This document shows, one piece after another, positions 13,889 through 20,981 of a DNA stretch of 29,311 bases (position 1 is its first letter; the number at the start of each line of letters is the position of its first letter). The stretch is from the NCBI GenBank assembly GCA_964347345.1, contig CAYFYB010000021.1, positions 1 through 29,311 on the forward strand, read 5' to 3'. A model generated the notes under the pieces. The model did not search any database, was not told where the DNA came from, and was given only the letters and a program-made list of their open reading frames with translations. The DNA is from JAJISG01 sp964347345. GTDB taxonomy: Archaea > Thermoplasmatota > Thermoplasmata > RBG-16-68-12 > JAJISG01. Position numbers and translations under genes: made by a program.

Positions 13889-14655
13889 AGGACCACCTCC
13901 AAGAGGGTCCTGTCTCCCAGGGCGAACAGGTTGGAACGGTAGGCCGGGTCCAAAGGCATGTTCAATGGATTGCCTTCTAGACCATAAACCTCTCCTCCTG
14001 CCTCTCGAACGATAAGGGTGCTGGCAGCCACATCGGTAATCCTCAGCTCGAGGTCCTTGGCGGTGCTGTTCATGTAGTAGAGGTCGGCCGCTCCCAAGGC
14101 CACCATGCACATGTCCAGGCAGGCGGCCCCCAGGCTCCTTACCCTCCTGCACATTCGGGCCAGCTCGAAGGCCTTTCTGTGGGCCCGGCTCCCCAGGTAT
14201 ATGAGGAAGAGGGACTCCTCATGCGCATAGGGGGCAACCCTGGCCCTCTGCCCATTCACCCATGCCCCCTTCCCCCTCTCAGCCTCATAGGTCCACCCCG
14301 TTACCATATCCTTGACGACTGCCCACTGAGCGCCCTGCAGGTCCTCCCGGCAGATGGCCAGCGACACGGCGTACATGGGAATGCCCCTCAGGGCATTGTA
14401 CGTCCCGTCCACTGGGTCCGCCACCACCGTCCAGTCGCTTCCCACATCCTCGAATTCCGACTCCTCACTCAGAAAGTTCAGCTCGACATCCGCCTCTTGG
14501 ATAACGCTCTTCAGGGCGGCCTCGGAGATCCTATCCACCATGGCCGTCGGAGATCCGTCAGCCCCTATCCCTACCTCCACGTGCCACTCGTCTCGACGGA
14601 GGGATTGAACAGCCTTCCGGGCAGCGTCGGCTGCCTTGATGAGCAGCTCTCTCAC
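13885..14655 (-). CDS. IMPase-like phosphatase (candidate NADP phosphatase / FBPase)
   Basis: A 256-residue member of the inositol monophosphatase / type IV fructose-1,6-bisphosphatase superfamily. Metal-site residues are visible: the Glu of LSEESE (about 64-65), ADPVDGTYNALRG (Asp80, Asp83) and a C-terminal ITDVAAS (Asp208; the usual motif is WDxAA, here the Trp is replaced by Thr). In Methanocaldococcus MJ0917 a homologous domain fused before NAD kinase has NADP phosphatase activity. Here the same order is kept as two genes joined by a 4-base overlap, so the same function is a reasonable inference. The start is GTG 14655 with a TATA-like box 26 bases upstream. Confidence 0.85.
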   Translation of the reverse strand: MRELLIKAADAARKAVQSLRRDEWHVEVGIGADGSPTAMVDRISEAALKSVIQEADVELNFLSEESEFEDVGSDWTVVADPVDGTYNALRGIPMYAVSLAICREDLQGAQWAVVKDMVTGWTYEAERGKGAWVNGQRARVAPYAHEESLFLIYLGSRAHRKAFELARMCRRVRSLGAACLDMCMVALGAADLYYMNSTAKDLELRITDVAASTLIVREAGGEVYGLEGNPLNMPLDPAYRSNLFALGDRTLLEVVL

Positions 14656-14677
14656 GCTGCGTCTAACCCTCTTCCTT

Positions 14678-14684
14678 GTATTAA
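14678..14684 (-). promoter_or_regulatory. TATA box of the phosphatase-NAD kinase-JAMM operon
   Basis: TTAATAC on the minus strand, centred about 26 bases before GTG 14655, consistent with a leaderless first gene. Confidence 0.5.
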
Positions 14685-14770
14685 GGTTGGGGACGTTTCG
14701 ACTTCAGACATGGAGCGGGCTCAGGTGTCGAGCAGGGCGGCCATGGTGGGCCCATGCCTACTCGATATAC

Positions 14771-14777
14771 TTATATA
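14771..14777 (+). promoter_or_regulatory. TATA box of the thermosome gene
   Basis: TTATATA, about 55 bases before the start codon. With transcription near 14800 it leaves a leader of about 30 bases that carries the Shine-Dalgarno GGAGG (14817-14821), eight bases before ATG 14830. This is one of the few genes here with both elements, which suits a highly expressed, possibly heat-responsive gene. Confidence 0.6.
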
Positions 14778-14829
14778 GAAGGTCTAACATACATGCCTGT
14801 TAACCCAGTACTATCTGGAGGAAACATAT

Positions 14830-16476
14830 ATGATATCTGGCGGAACACCGATACTGGTCCTGAAGGAAGGAACCAGGAGGGAAAGGGGCAAAGGAGCTCA
14901 ATTCAACAACATCGCCGCGGCTAAGGCGGTTGCCGATTCTGTAAGGTCCACCCTCGGTCCCCGAGGAATGGACAAGATGCTCGTGGACAGCCTCGGGGAT
15001 GTCGTGATCACCAACGATGGCGTGACCATTCTGAAGGAGATAGACATAGAGCACCCCGCGGCCAAGATGCTCGTGGAGGTCGCGAAGACCCAGGACGAGG
15101 AGTGCGGTGATGGCACGACCACCGCCGTGATCCTTGCCGGCGAGCTGCTGAAGCGAGCGGAGGAACTCATCGAGCAGAACGTTCATCCCACCGTCATCGC
15201 CCAAGGCTACAGGATGGCGGCCGACAAAGCTCGGGAGGCCCTGCAGAAGGTCTCCCAGAAGGTTTCCTACGAGGACACCGACAAGCTGAAGGAGATAGCC
15301 AAGACGGCCATGATAAGCAAGAGTGCGTCCGCGCATCGAGCACAGCTTGCGGATGTCGCCGTCAAGGCCGTTCAGTCGGTTGCCGAGAAGATGGGCAACC
15401 GTTGGACCGTGGATGAGGACAACATCCAGATCACGAAGAAGCAGGGGGGCAGCATCTCCGACACCGAGATCGTGGAAGGCATCATCGTGGACAAAGAGAG
15501 GGTCCACACCGGCATGCCTGCCCAGGTGAAGGACGCCAAGATCGCCTTGGTAGACGCGGCCCTGGAGGTCAAGAAGACAGAGTTTGATGCCCGCATCGAA
15601 ATCTCCGATCCATCCCAGCTCCAGGCCTTCCTGCAAGAGGAGGAGAACATTCTCCGGAAGATGGTCGATACCGTCAAGAAGTCCGGGGCCAACATCCTCT
15701 TCTGTCAGAAGGGCATCGACGACCTGGCCCAGCACTTCCTGGCCAAGGAGGGCATCTACGCAGTCCGCCGGGTCAAGAAGTCAGACATGGAGAAGCTGGC
15801 AAAGGCCACGGGCGGCAGAGTTGTGACGAAGCTAGACGAGCTTTCCAAGGATGACCTCGGGAAGGCTAAGGAGGTCTACGAGAAGAAGATCGGCGAGGAC
15901 AAGATGACCTTCGTCACTGGCTGCAAGAACCCCAAGGCAGTCTCCCTCCTCATCCGCGGGGGAACTGAGCACGTGGTGGATGAGCTGGAGCGGTCCATCG
16001 TGGACGCCAACTCCGTTGTGGCAGTAGCCATCGAGGATGGCAAGCTGATCACGGGCGGTGGCTCCTCCGCCATGGAGATAGCTATAGCCCTGAGAGGCTA
16101 CGCCCCCAGTGTGGGTGGCAGGGAGCAGATAGCCATCGAGGCCTTCGCCGACGCAGTGGAGGTCGTCCCCAGGACCCTTGCAGAGAACGCGGGGCTTGAC
16201 CCCATTGACACCCTCATCGACCTTCGGAAGCAGCACAAGAAGGGCAAGAAGAACGCAGGCATCAACGTCTTCACCGGAAAGATCACGGACATGCTGACGG
16301 AGAAGGTCTTGGAGCCCATCAGGGTGGGCACTCAGGCCATCGACTCCGCCACTGACGCAGCCGTCATGATCCTGCGAATCGACGACGTGATCGCCGCCAA
16401 GACGAAGGCACCCGAGATGCCAGCAGGCGGACCTGGCGGGATGCCCGGCGGCGACATGGGCGAAGGGGAGTTCTGA
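14830..16476 (+). CDS. thsA: Thermosome subunit (group II chaperonin)
   Basis: A 548-residue chaperonin that folds proteins in a closed double ring using ATP. The archaeal signature is plain: GGTPILVLKEGTRRERGKGAQ, the P-loop-like GPRGMDKMLVD, NDGVTILKEIDIEHPAAKML, GDGTTT (about residues 93-98) and GGGSSAMEIA in the last third. The flexible C-terminal tail is GGPGGMPGGDMGEGEF, the Gly-Met-rich end pointing into the cavity. It is the first gene of the proteostasis region and is followed after 50 bases by grpE. Whether there are other subunit genes elsewhere cannot be seen, so the alpha designation is arbitrary. Confidence 0.97.
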   Translation: MISGGTPILVLKEGTRRERGKGAQFNNIAAAKAVADSVRSTLGPRGMDKMLVDSLGDVVITNDGVTILKEIDIEHPAAKMLVEVAKTQDEECGDGTTTAVILAGELLKRAEELIEQNVHPTVIAQGYRMAADKAREALQKVSQKVSYEDTDKLKEIAKTAMISKSASAHRAQLADVAVKAVQSVAEKMGNRWTVDEDNIQITKKQGGSISDTEIVEGIIVDKERVHTGMPAQVKDAKIALVDAALEVKKTEFDARIEISDPSQLQAFLQEEENILRKMVDTVKKSGANILFCQKGIDDLAQHFLAKEGIYAVRRVKKSDMEKLAKATGGRVVTKLDELSKDDLGKAKEVYEKKIGEDKMTFVTGCKNPKAVSLLIRGGTEHVVDELERSIVDANSVVAVAIEDGKLITGGGSSAMEIAIALRGYAPSVGGREQIAIEAFADAVEVVPRTLAENAGLDPIDTLIDLRKQHKKGKKNAGINVFTGKITDMLTEKVLEPIRVGTQAIDSATDAAVMILRIDDVIAAKTKAPEMPAGGPGGMPGGDMGEGEF

Positions 16477-16513
16477 GACCCCGAAGCACCGCATTCCGTC
16501 CCTCCGCCCCCTT

Positions 16514-16519
16514 GGGAGG
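16514..16519 (+). promoter_or_regulatory. Shine-Dalgarno deciding the grpE start
   Basis: GGGAGG lies seven bases before TTG 16527. It overlaps the more upstream TTG 16512, which can therefore hardly be the start. Confidence 0.5.
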
Positions 16520-16526
16520 CGGTCGC

Positions 16527-17066
16527 TTGACGAAGGAAGGCCCGAAGAGGGAAGAGACCAGGCGGCTCACCAAGAAGGAGCTAGAAGCGAAGCTTGCGGA
16601 ATCTCAGCAGCAGCTCGGCGATAAGGAGAAGAGGATAGGGGAGCTCCTCAACAAGCTGGCCTATCAGCAGGCCGAGCTGGAGAACCTCAGGAAGAGGGTT
16701 GAGAAGGAGAGGCAGCAGCTACTCCGCTATGCCTCAGAGGCCGTCGTGCGGAACCTTCTTCCCATAGTGGACGAGTTCGAGCTCGCCTTAAACTCTATGA
16801 AGGACAGGGACGATGACTTCTCCAGCGGCATCAGGATGATCTACGACAACCTCATGAAGCTCCTCCGGACCGAAGGTGTCAAGGAGATAGAAGCTGATGG
16901 AATGATGTTCGACCCCTACCTCCACGAGGCCGTGAGCTACGTGGAGGGGGCCGAGGGCGATGGAAAGGTGGTGCGGGTCCTTCAGAAGGGCTACAGGCTG
17001 GAGGACCGGATTCTCAGGCCCTCTCAGGTAGTGGTCAGCAGAAAGGGAGGTGAGCCCGTTGGGTAG
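16527..17066 (+). CDS. grpE: GrpE, nucleotide exchange factor of DnaK
   Basis: About 179 residues from TTG 16527. The first 90 residues are a charged coiled coil (KKELEAKLAESQQQLGDKEKRIGELLNKLAYQQAELENLRKRVEKE), the dimer stalk of GrpE. Then follow the four-helix part (RNLLPIVDEFELAL) and the C-terminal beta-wing that opens the DnaK nucleotide cleft (MMFDPYLHEAVSYV, VVRVLQKGYRLEDRILRPSQVVVS). It releases ADP from DnaK. Its stop TAG overlaps the start region of dnaK by eight bases, so the two are translationally coupled. An upstream TTG at 16512 is possible but overlaps the ribosome binding site. Confidence 0.93.
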   Translation: MTKEGPKREETRRLTKKELEAKLAESQQQLGDKEKRIGELLNKLAYQQAELENLRKRVEKERQQLLRYASEAVVRNLLPIVDEFELALNSMKDRDDDFSSGIRMIYDNLMKLLRTEGVKEIEADGMMFDPYLHEAVSYVEGAEGDGKVVRVLQKGYRLEDRILRPSQVVVSRKGGEPVG

Positions 17067-18903
17067 AATAATCGGAATCGACCTGGGGACGACGAACTCT
17101 GAGGCGGCAGTTATGCAGGGCGGGAGGCCCGTTATAGTCCCTAGTGCTGAGGGGAGCACCTACGGCGGCAAGATGTTCCCCTCTGTGGTGGCCTTCACGA
17201 AGGACGGTCAGATCCTCGTTGGGGAGCCGGCCAAGAGGCAGGCCGTCCTCAATCCGGAGGGAACCATCATTCAGATCAAGCGGAAGATGGGGACCGACCA
17301 CAAGGTGGAGGTGAAGAAGAAGAAATACACCCCCCAGGAGATCTCGGCGATGATTCTGCGCAAGATCAAGACCGACGCCGAGGCCTTCCTGGGAGAGGAG
17401 GTCAAGCAGGCCGTCATAACGGTCCCCGCCTACTTCAACGACAACCAGAGGCAGGCAACCAAGGACGCAGGGGCTATAGCCGGTCTCGAAGTTCTCCGCC
17501 TCATAAACGAACCGACGGCAGCCGCCTTTGCCTATGGCTTGGAGAAGAAGGAGGAGGCGAAGGTCGTTGTCTTGGACCTGGGCGGCGGAACCTTCGACGT
17601 CACCCTTATGGAGATGGGGGACGGAGTCTTCGAAGTGGTGAGCACCAACGGCAACACCCGCCTCGGCGGCCTGGACATGGACAACGCCGTCATCGACTAC
17701 ATATTGGAGGAGTTCGAGGAGAAACAGGGAATCGATCTCAGAGACGACAGGAACGCCATGCAGCGCGTGAGGGACGCTGCCGAGAGGGCGAAGATCGAGC
17801 TGTCAGGGACGACCACGACCACCATGAACCTACCCTTCATCGCAGAAAAGGAGGGCAAGCCCGTCCACTTGGAGATGGAGCTGACGCGAGCCAAGTTGGA
17901 GCAGCTGGTAGAGCCGGTTCTGGAAAGGACGGTACCGCCCATAAAACAGGCCTTCAAGGACGCCAAGTGGAAGTACGAGGAGGTACAGCACGTCATCCTT
18001 GTCGGCGGCCCCACCAGAATGCCTGTGGTCCGGGCCCACTTTGAGAAAGTCATCGGTAGGAAGGCAGAGCGCGGGGTGGACCCCATGCAGTGTGTCGCCA
18101 TGGGTGCCGCCATCCAGGGTGGCGTCCTGGCGGGGGAGGTCAAGGACATCCTTCTATTGGATGTAACGCCCCTAAGCCTCGGGGTTGAGACCCTGGGAGG
18201 CGTTTTCACGAGGCTGATAGACAGGAACACCACGATTCCGGTGAAGAAGAACCAGGTCTTCACCACCGCCCAGGATGGTCAGACGACGGTGGAAATCCAC
18301 GTCCTCCAGGGAGAGAGGCCGATGGCGGCAGACAACGTCTCCCTGGGCAGGTTCCACTTGACGGGTATCCTGACCGCTCCTAGGGGCGTTCCCCAGATCG
18401 ACGTCACCTTCGACATAGATGCCAGCGGAATCCTCCACGTGTCGGCCAAAGACCTGGGCACCGGGAAGGAAGAGAAGCTGACCATCACCGCCCCCCAGCG
18501 TCTCTCCGAGGATGAGATAGACAGCATGGTCAAGGATGCGGAGAAGTTCGCTGAACAGGACCGCCGGCGGAAGGAGCTGGCGGATACGAAGAACCAGGCG
18601 GACGCCCTCGTCTACAGCACGGAGAAGATGCTCAAGGAGATGGGCGACAAGGTCAGCGAAACCACGAAGAAGGCCGTGGAGGAGAAAGTGGGGGCTCTGA
18701 AGGAGGTCATGGACACCGACGACATCGGGAAGCTGAAGAAGGCCATCGAGGAGCTCAGCGCCGAGGCCCAGAAGGTGGGGATGGAGGTCTATCAGAAGGC
18801 CCAGGCTGAGAGGGCCAAGGAAGAGAAGGGCGAGAAGAAGTCCTCCTCGGACGAGAAGGTGGTGGACGCCGACTACGAGGACGTGAGCGACGAGAAGGAG
18901 TAA
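17059..18903 (+). CDS. dnaK: DnaK, Hsp70 chaperone
   Basis: About 614 residues from TTG 17059. It has the three Hsp70 signatures: IGIDLGTTNSEAAV, VLDLGGGTFDVTLMEMG and VILVGGPTRMPVVRAHF. These are followed by the linker DILLLDVTPLSLGVETLGG, a beta-sandwich substrate-binding domain and a helical lid with a charged tail (DEKVVDADYEDVSDEKE). It binds unfolded segments, driven by ATP, with DnaJ and GrpE. GTG 17050 is also in frame but lies in the Shine-Dalgarno AGGGAGGTGA (17044-17053). TTG 17059 gives the usual spacing and the usual N-terminus GRIIGIDLG. DnaK systems in archaea are generally attributed to transfer from bacteria. Confidence 0.96.
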   Translation: MGRIIGIDLGTTNSEAAVMQGGRPVIVPSAEGSTYGGKMFPSVVAFTKDGQILVGEPAKRQAVLNPEGTIIQIKRKMGTDHKVEVKKKKYTPQEISAMILRKIKTDAEAFLGEEVKQAVITVPAYFNDNQRQATKDAGAIAGLEVLRLINEPTAAAFAYGLEKKEEAKVVVLDLGGGTFDVTLMEMGDGVFEVVSTNGNTRLGGLDMDNAVIDYILEEFEEKQGIDLRDDRNAMQRVRDAAERAKIELSGTTTTTMNLPFIAEKEGKPVHLEMELTRAKLEQLVEPVLERTVPPIKQAFKDAKWKYEEVQHVILVGGPTRMPVVRAHFEKVIGRKAERGVDPMQCVAMGAAIQGGVLAGEVKDILLLDVTPLSLGVETLGGVFTRLIDRNTTIPVKKNQVFTTAQDGQTTVEIHVLQGERPMAADNVSLGRFHLTGILTAPRGVPQIDVTFDIDASGILHVSAKDLGTGKEEKLTITAPQRLSEDEIDSMVKDAEKFAEQDRRRKELADTKNQADALVYSTEKMLKEMGDKVSETTKKAVEEKVGALKEVMDTDDIGKLKKAIEELSAEAQKVGMEVYQKAQAERAKEEKGEKKSSSDEKVVDADYEDVSDEKE

Positions 18904-18908
18904 GGAAA

Positions 18909-18915
18909 GTTTATT
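18909..18915 (+). promoter_or_regulatory. Possible TATA box of dnaJ
   Basis: GTTTATT, centred about 33 bases before ATG 18945, directly after the dnaK stop. It suggests that dnaJ may have its own promoter besides readthrough from dnaK. Confidence 0.4.
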
Positions 18916-18944
18916 GATTCGTTTCTCGATTTCATCTGCACTTC

Positions 18945-20105
18945 ATGGCCAAAAGGGACTACTACGAAGTTCTCGGGATATCCAGGGACGCCTCGAAGGA
19001 TGAGATCAAGAAGGCCTATCGCCGGCTGGCCAAGAAGTACCACCCCGACCTGAACAAGGACAACCCTAAGGAAGCTGAGGAGAAGTTCAAGGAGCTCTCG
19101 GAGGCCTACGAGGTCCTCGCGGAGGATGAGAAGAGGGCCCTCTACGACAGGTTTGGGCATGAAGGGGTTCAGAGGACCTTCGTTGACGGTGGTTTCGACT
19201 GGTCCGACTTCACTCACTTTCGTGACATAGAGGACATCTTCGCCAACTCCTTCTTCCGAGACTTCTTCAGCGACTTCGGCAGACCCTCGGGAGGCAGCCT
19301 TTTCGAGGAGTTCTTCCGAAGGAGTGCGGGGGAGATGTTCAGGGGGCCCGTGAAAGGCCGGGACCTGAGGATGGACATCACATGCACCCTGGAGGAGGTT
19401 GCCAAGGGCACCAGGCGGGACGTTCAGGTGCCCCGAAGGGTGACCTGCGAGGACTGCGACGGAACAGGGGCCGAGAATGGGGTGATGACCACCTGCCCCC
19501 AATGCGGCGGCGCCGGTCAGGTGAGAGATGTTCAGCGCAGAGGCTTCAGTCAGATGATCACCATAACCCCCTGTCCCAGGTGCAGAGGCCGAGGGAAGTG
19601 GCCTGAGAGTACGTGCAGAACCTGCGAAGGTCAGGGGGCCCTACAGAAGACCTCTCGAGTGGCCGTCGCCATACCGGAAGGAGCCTACGATGGCCTCAGC
19701 CTCAGGATTCCGGGAAAGGGAGAAGCGGGGGAGCGAGGAGGCCCTCCCGGGGACCTCTATATCGTCCTCCACTTGGAGGAGCACGAGGTCTTTCAGAGAG
19801 ATGGCAGGGACCTCATTGTGGAAGTACCCATAAGCTTCGTTCAGGCAACCCTCGGAGCCGAGGTTGCTGTTCCCACCCTGTCAGGCAAGACGACACTGAA
19901 GGTTCCTCCAGGGACCCAGAGCCACACCGTCTTCCGTCTCAAGGGGAAGGGGCTTCCGGACCTGGACCGGAGGGGTAAAGGGGACCAGCTCGTCAGGGTT
20001 GTGGTGGCCATCCCGAAGGATCTGTCGGGAGAGGACAAGAAGCTCCTCAGGAAGCTGGGGGATTCCCTCGGGGACTACGCGAGAGAAGGAGGCAAGGAAA
20101 GATAG
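18945..20105 (+). CDS. dnaJ: DnaJ, Hsp40 co-chaperone
   Basis: 386 residues with the full type I layout. The J-domain (4-67) has the HPD tripeptide at 33-35. A Phe- and Gly-containing linker (DWSDFTHFRDIEDIFANSFFRDFFSDFG) resembles the G/F region. Four zinc-finger repeats follow, CEDCDGTG, CPQCGGAG, CPRCRGRG and CRTCEGQG, then two beta-barrel domains that bind substrate and the dimerisation end. It brings unfolded protein to DnaK and stimulates its ATPase. It lies 41 bases after dnaK, with a possible own promoter, and ends in TAG. Confidence 0.96.
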   Translation: MAKRDYYEVLGISRDASKDEIKKAYRRLAKKYHPDLNKDNPKEAEEKFKELSEAYEVLAEDEKRALYDRFGHEGVQRTFVDGGFDWSDFTHFRDIEDIFANSFFRDFFSDFGRPSGGSLFEEFFRRSAGEMFRGPVKGRDLRMDITCTLEEVAKGTRRDVQVPRRVTCEDCDGTGAENGVMTTCPQCGGAGQVRDVQRRGFSQMITITPCPRCRGRGKWPESTCRTCEGQGALQKTSRVAVAIPEGAYDGLSLRIPGKGEAGERGGPPGDLYIVLHLEEHEVFQRDGRDLIVEVPISFVQATLGAEVAVPTLSGKTTLKVPPGTQSHTVFRLKGKGLPDLDRRGKGDQLVRVVVAIPKDLSGEDKKLLRKLGDSLGDYAREGGKER

Positions 20106-20115
20106 ACTCTTCAAA

Positions 20116-20122
20116 TCTATAT
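20116..20122 (+). promoter_or_regulatory. TATA box of the YqgF-like gene
   Basis: TCTATAT, centred 28 bases before ATG 20147, consistent with a leaderless transcript. Confidence 0.45.
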
Positions 20123-20146
20123 GGGAGCTCACCCTTCTCCCACAAG

Positions 20147-20914
20147 ATGGGGAAGATACTGGGTGTCATGACCACGGATTTTCGCCTCTATCACGACCTC
20201 GTCTCCAGGCTCAAGGAGCGGGACATCCCCTTCATGAGTCTATCCTACAACGAACCGATTCCTCCAGAGGTGTGCGTCATCCTCACATCAGAAGAGGAGC
20301 TGCAACGGGTCGACTTCGAGCCAAAGGTCCCGTGCGACAACGTGGAAGACGGCATCGCCAGAGCCGTGCAGTTCGTCAGGGGGAAGACCGCCTTCAAGCA
20401 GGTCGTGGTGGGAATCGATCCAGGGCCTCGGCCGGGGGTGGCCATCCTGGGAGATGGAGAAGTGGTTGACACCAGGACTGCTCCCTCCCCAGAGGCGGTC
20501 CTTGATGTGTATCTGAGCGTGTTGAGGAACTACGATTTCGAGGGGCTACAGGTAAGGATCGGCCACGGAGATCCGACCAACAGAAACAGGATCATAAACG
20601 CCCTCTCTCGGGCCAGGGTACAGGTGGAGATCGTCGACGAGCGGGGAACCACAAGGAGATACAAGAGGAGGGACGATGCCAGGAACATTGAGTCCGCCAT
20701 CGACATCGCCGTCGGTCGAGGGGTGCTGGCCGAGAGCTGGTACGACATCTTCCCCACCCGCGGGGAGCTGAGGGAGATTCAGAGGCGGAGCAGGATACGG
20801 TCGGGGGGCCGCCTGACCATATCCAAGGAGCTGGCGGAGAAGGTGGCCCGAGGCGAGATGACGCTGTCGGAGGCCATCGAGAAACAGGCCTCAAGCTCCC
20901 AGGCTGCAGGTTGA
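20147..20914 (+). CDS. Archaeal RNase H-fold protein with YqgF/RuvX-like core
   Basis: A 255-residue protein. Residues about 85-195 look like a RuvC/YqgF-type RNase H fold. The first strand has the catalytic-type aspartate in VVVGIDPGPRPGVAIL (Asp91). A later strand ends VEIVDERGTTRRYKRR, close to the DERLTT of RuvX. The last helix has DDARNIESAIDIAVGRG with Glu182 and Asp186 in the place of the final acidic pair. The first 80 residues (MGKILGVMTTDFRLYHDLVSRL) may be a separate small alpha/beta domain, and the last 60 are basic and helical. A structure-specific nuclease or Holliday-junction-related role is plausible. The location between dnaJ and cdc48 gives no direct clue. Confidence 0.6.
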   Translation: MGKILGVMTTDFRLYHDLVSRLKERDIPFMSLSYNEPIPPEVCVILTSEEELQRVDFEPKVPCDNVEDGIARAVQFVRGKTAFKQVVVGIDPGPRPGVAILGDGEVVDTRTAPSPEAVLDVYLSVLRNYDFEGLQVRIGHGDPTNRNRIINALSRARVQVEIVDERGTTRRYKRRDDARNIESAIDIAVGRGVLAESWYDIFPTRGELREIQRRSRIRSGGRLTISKELAEKVARGEMTLSEAIEKQASSSQAAG

Positions 20915-20950
20915 TGGTCATCTCGTTGGAGAGACCCTAACCCAAATAAT

Positions 20951-20957
20951 CAAATAT
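20951..20957 (+). promoter_or_regulatory. TATA box of cdc48
   Basis: CAAATAT, centred about 28 bases before ATG 20982, in an A/T-rich intergenic patch. Confidence 0.5.
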
Positions 20958-20981
20958 GGCCTATTGGCTTAATCAGAAACG

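Noticed and set aside
13889..14152. N-terminal extension of NAD kinase
   Set aside because: The translation upstream of TTG 13888 is the phosphatase gene read in another frame (Arg/Gly/Pro-rich), and the family start and a Shine-Dalgarno place the start at 13888.
14800..15735. Long minus-strand open frame opposite the thermosome gene
   Set aside because: It is a shadow of the thermosome coding sequence and consists of Leu/Asp/Gly-rich text without domain features.
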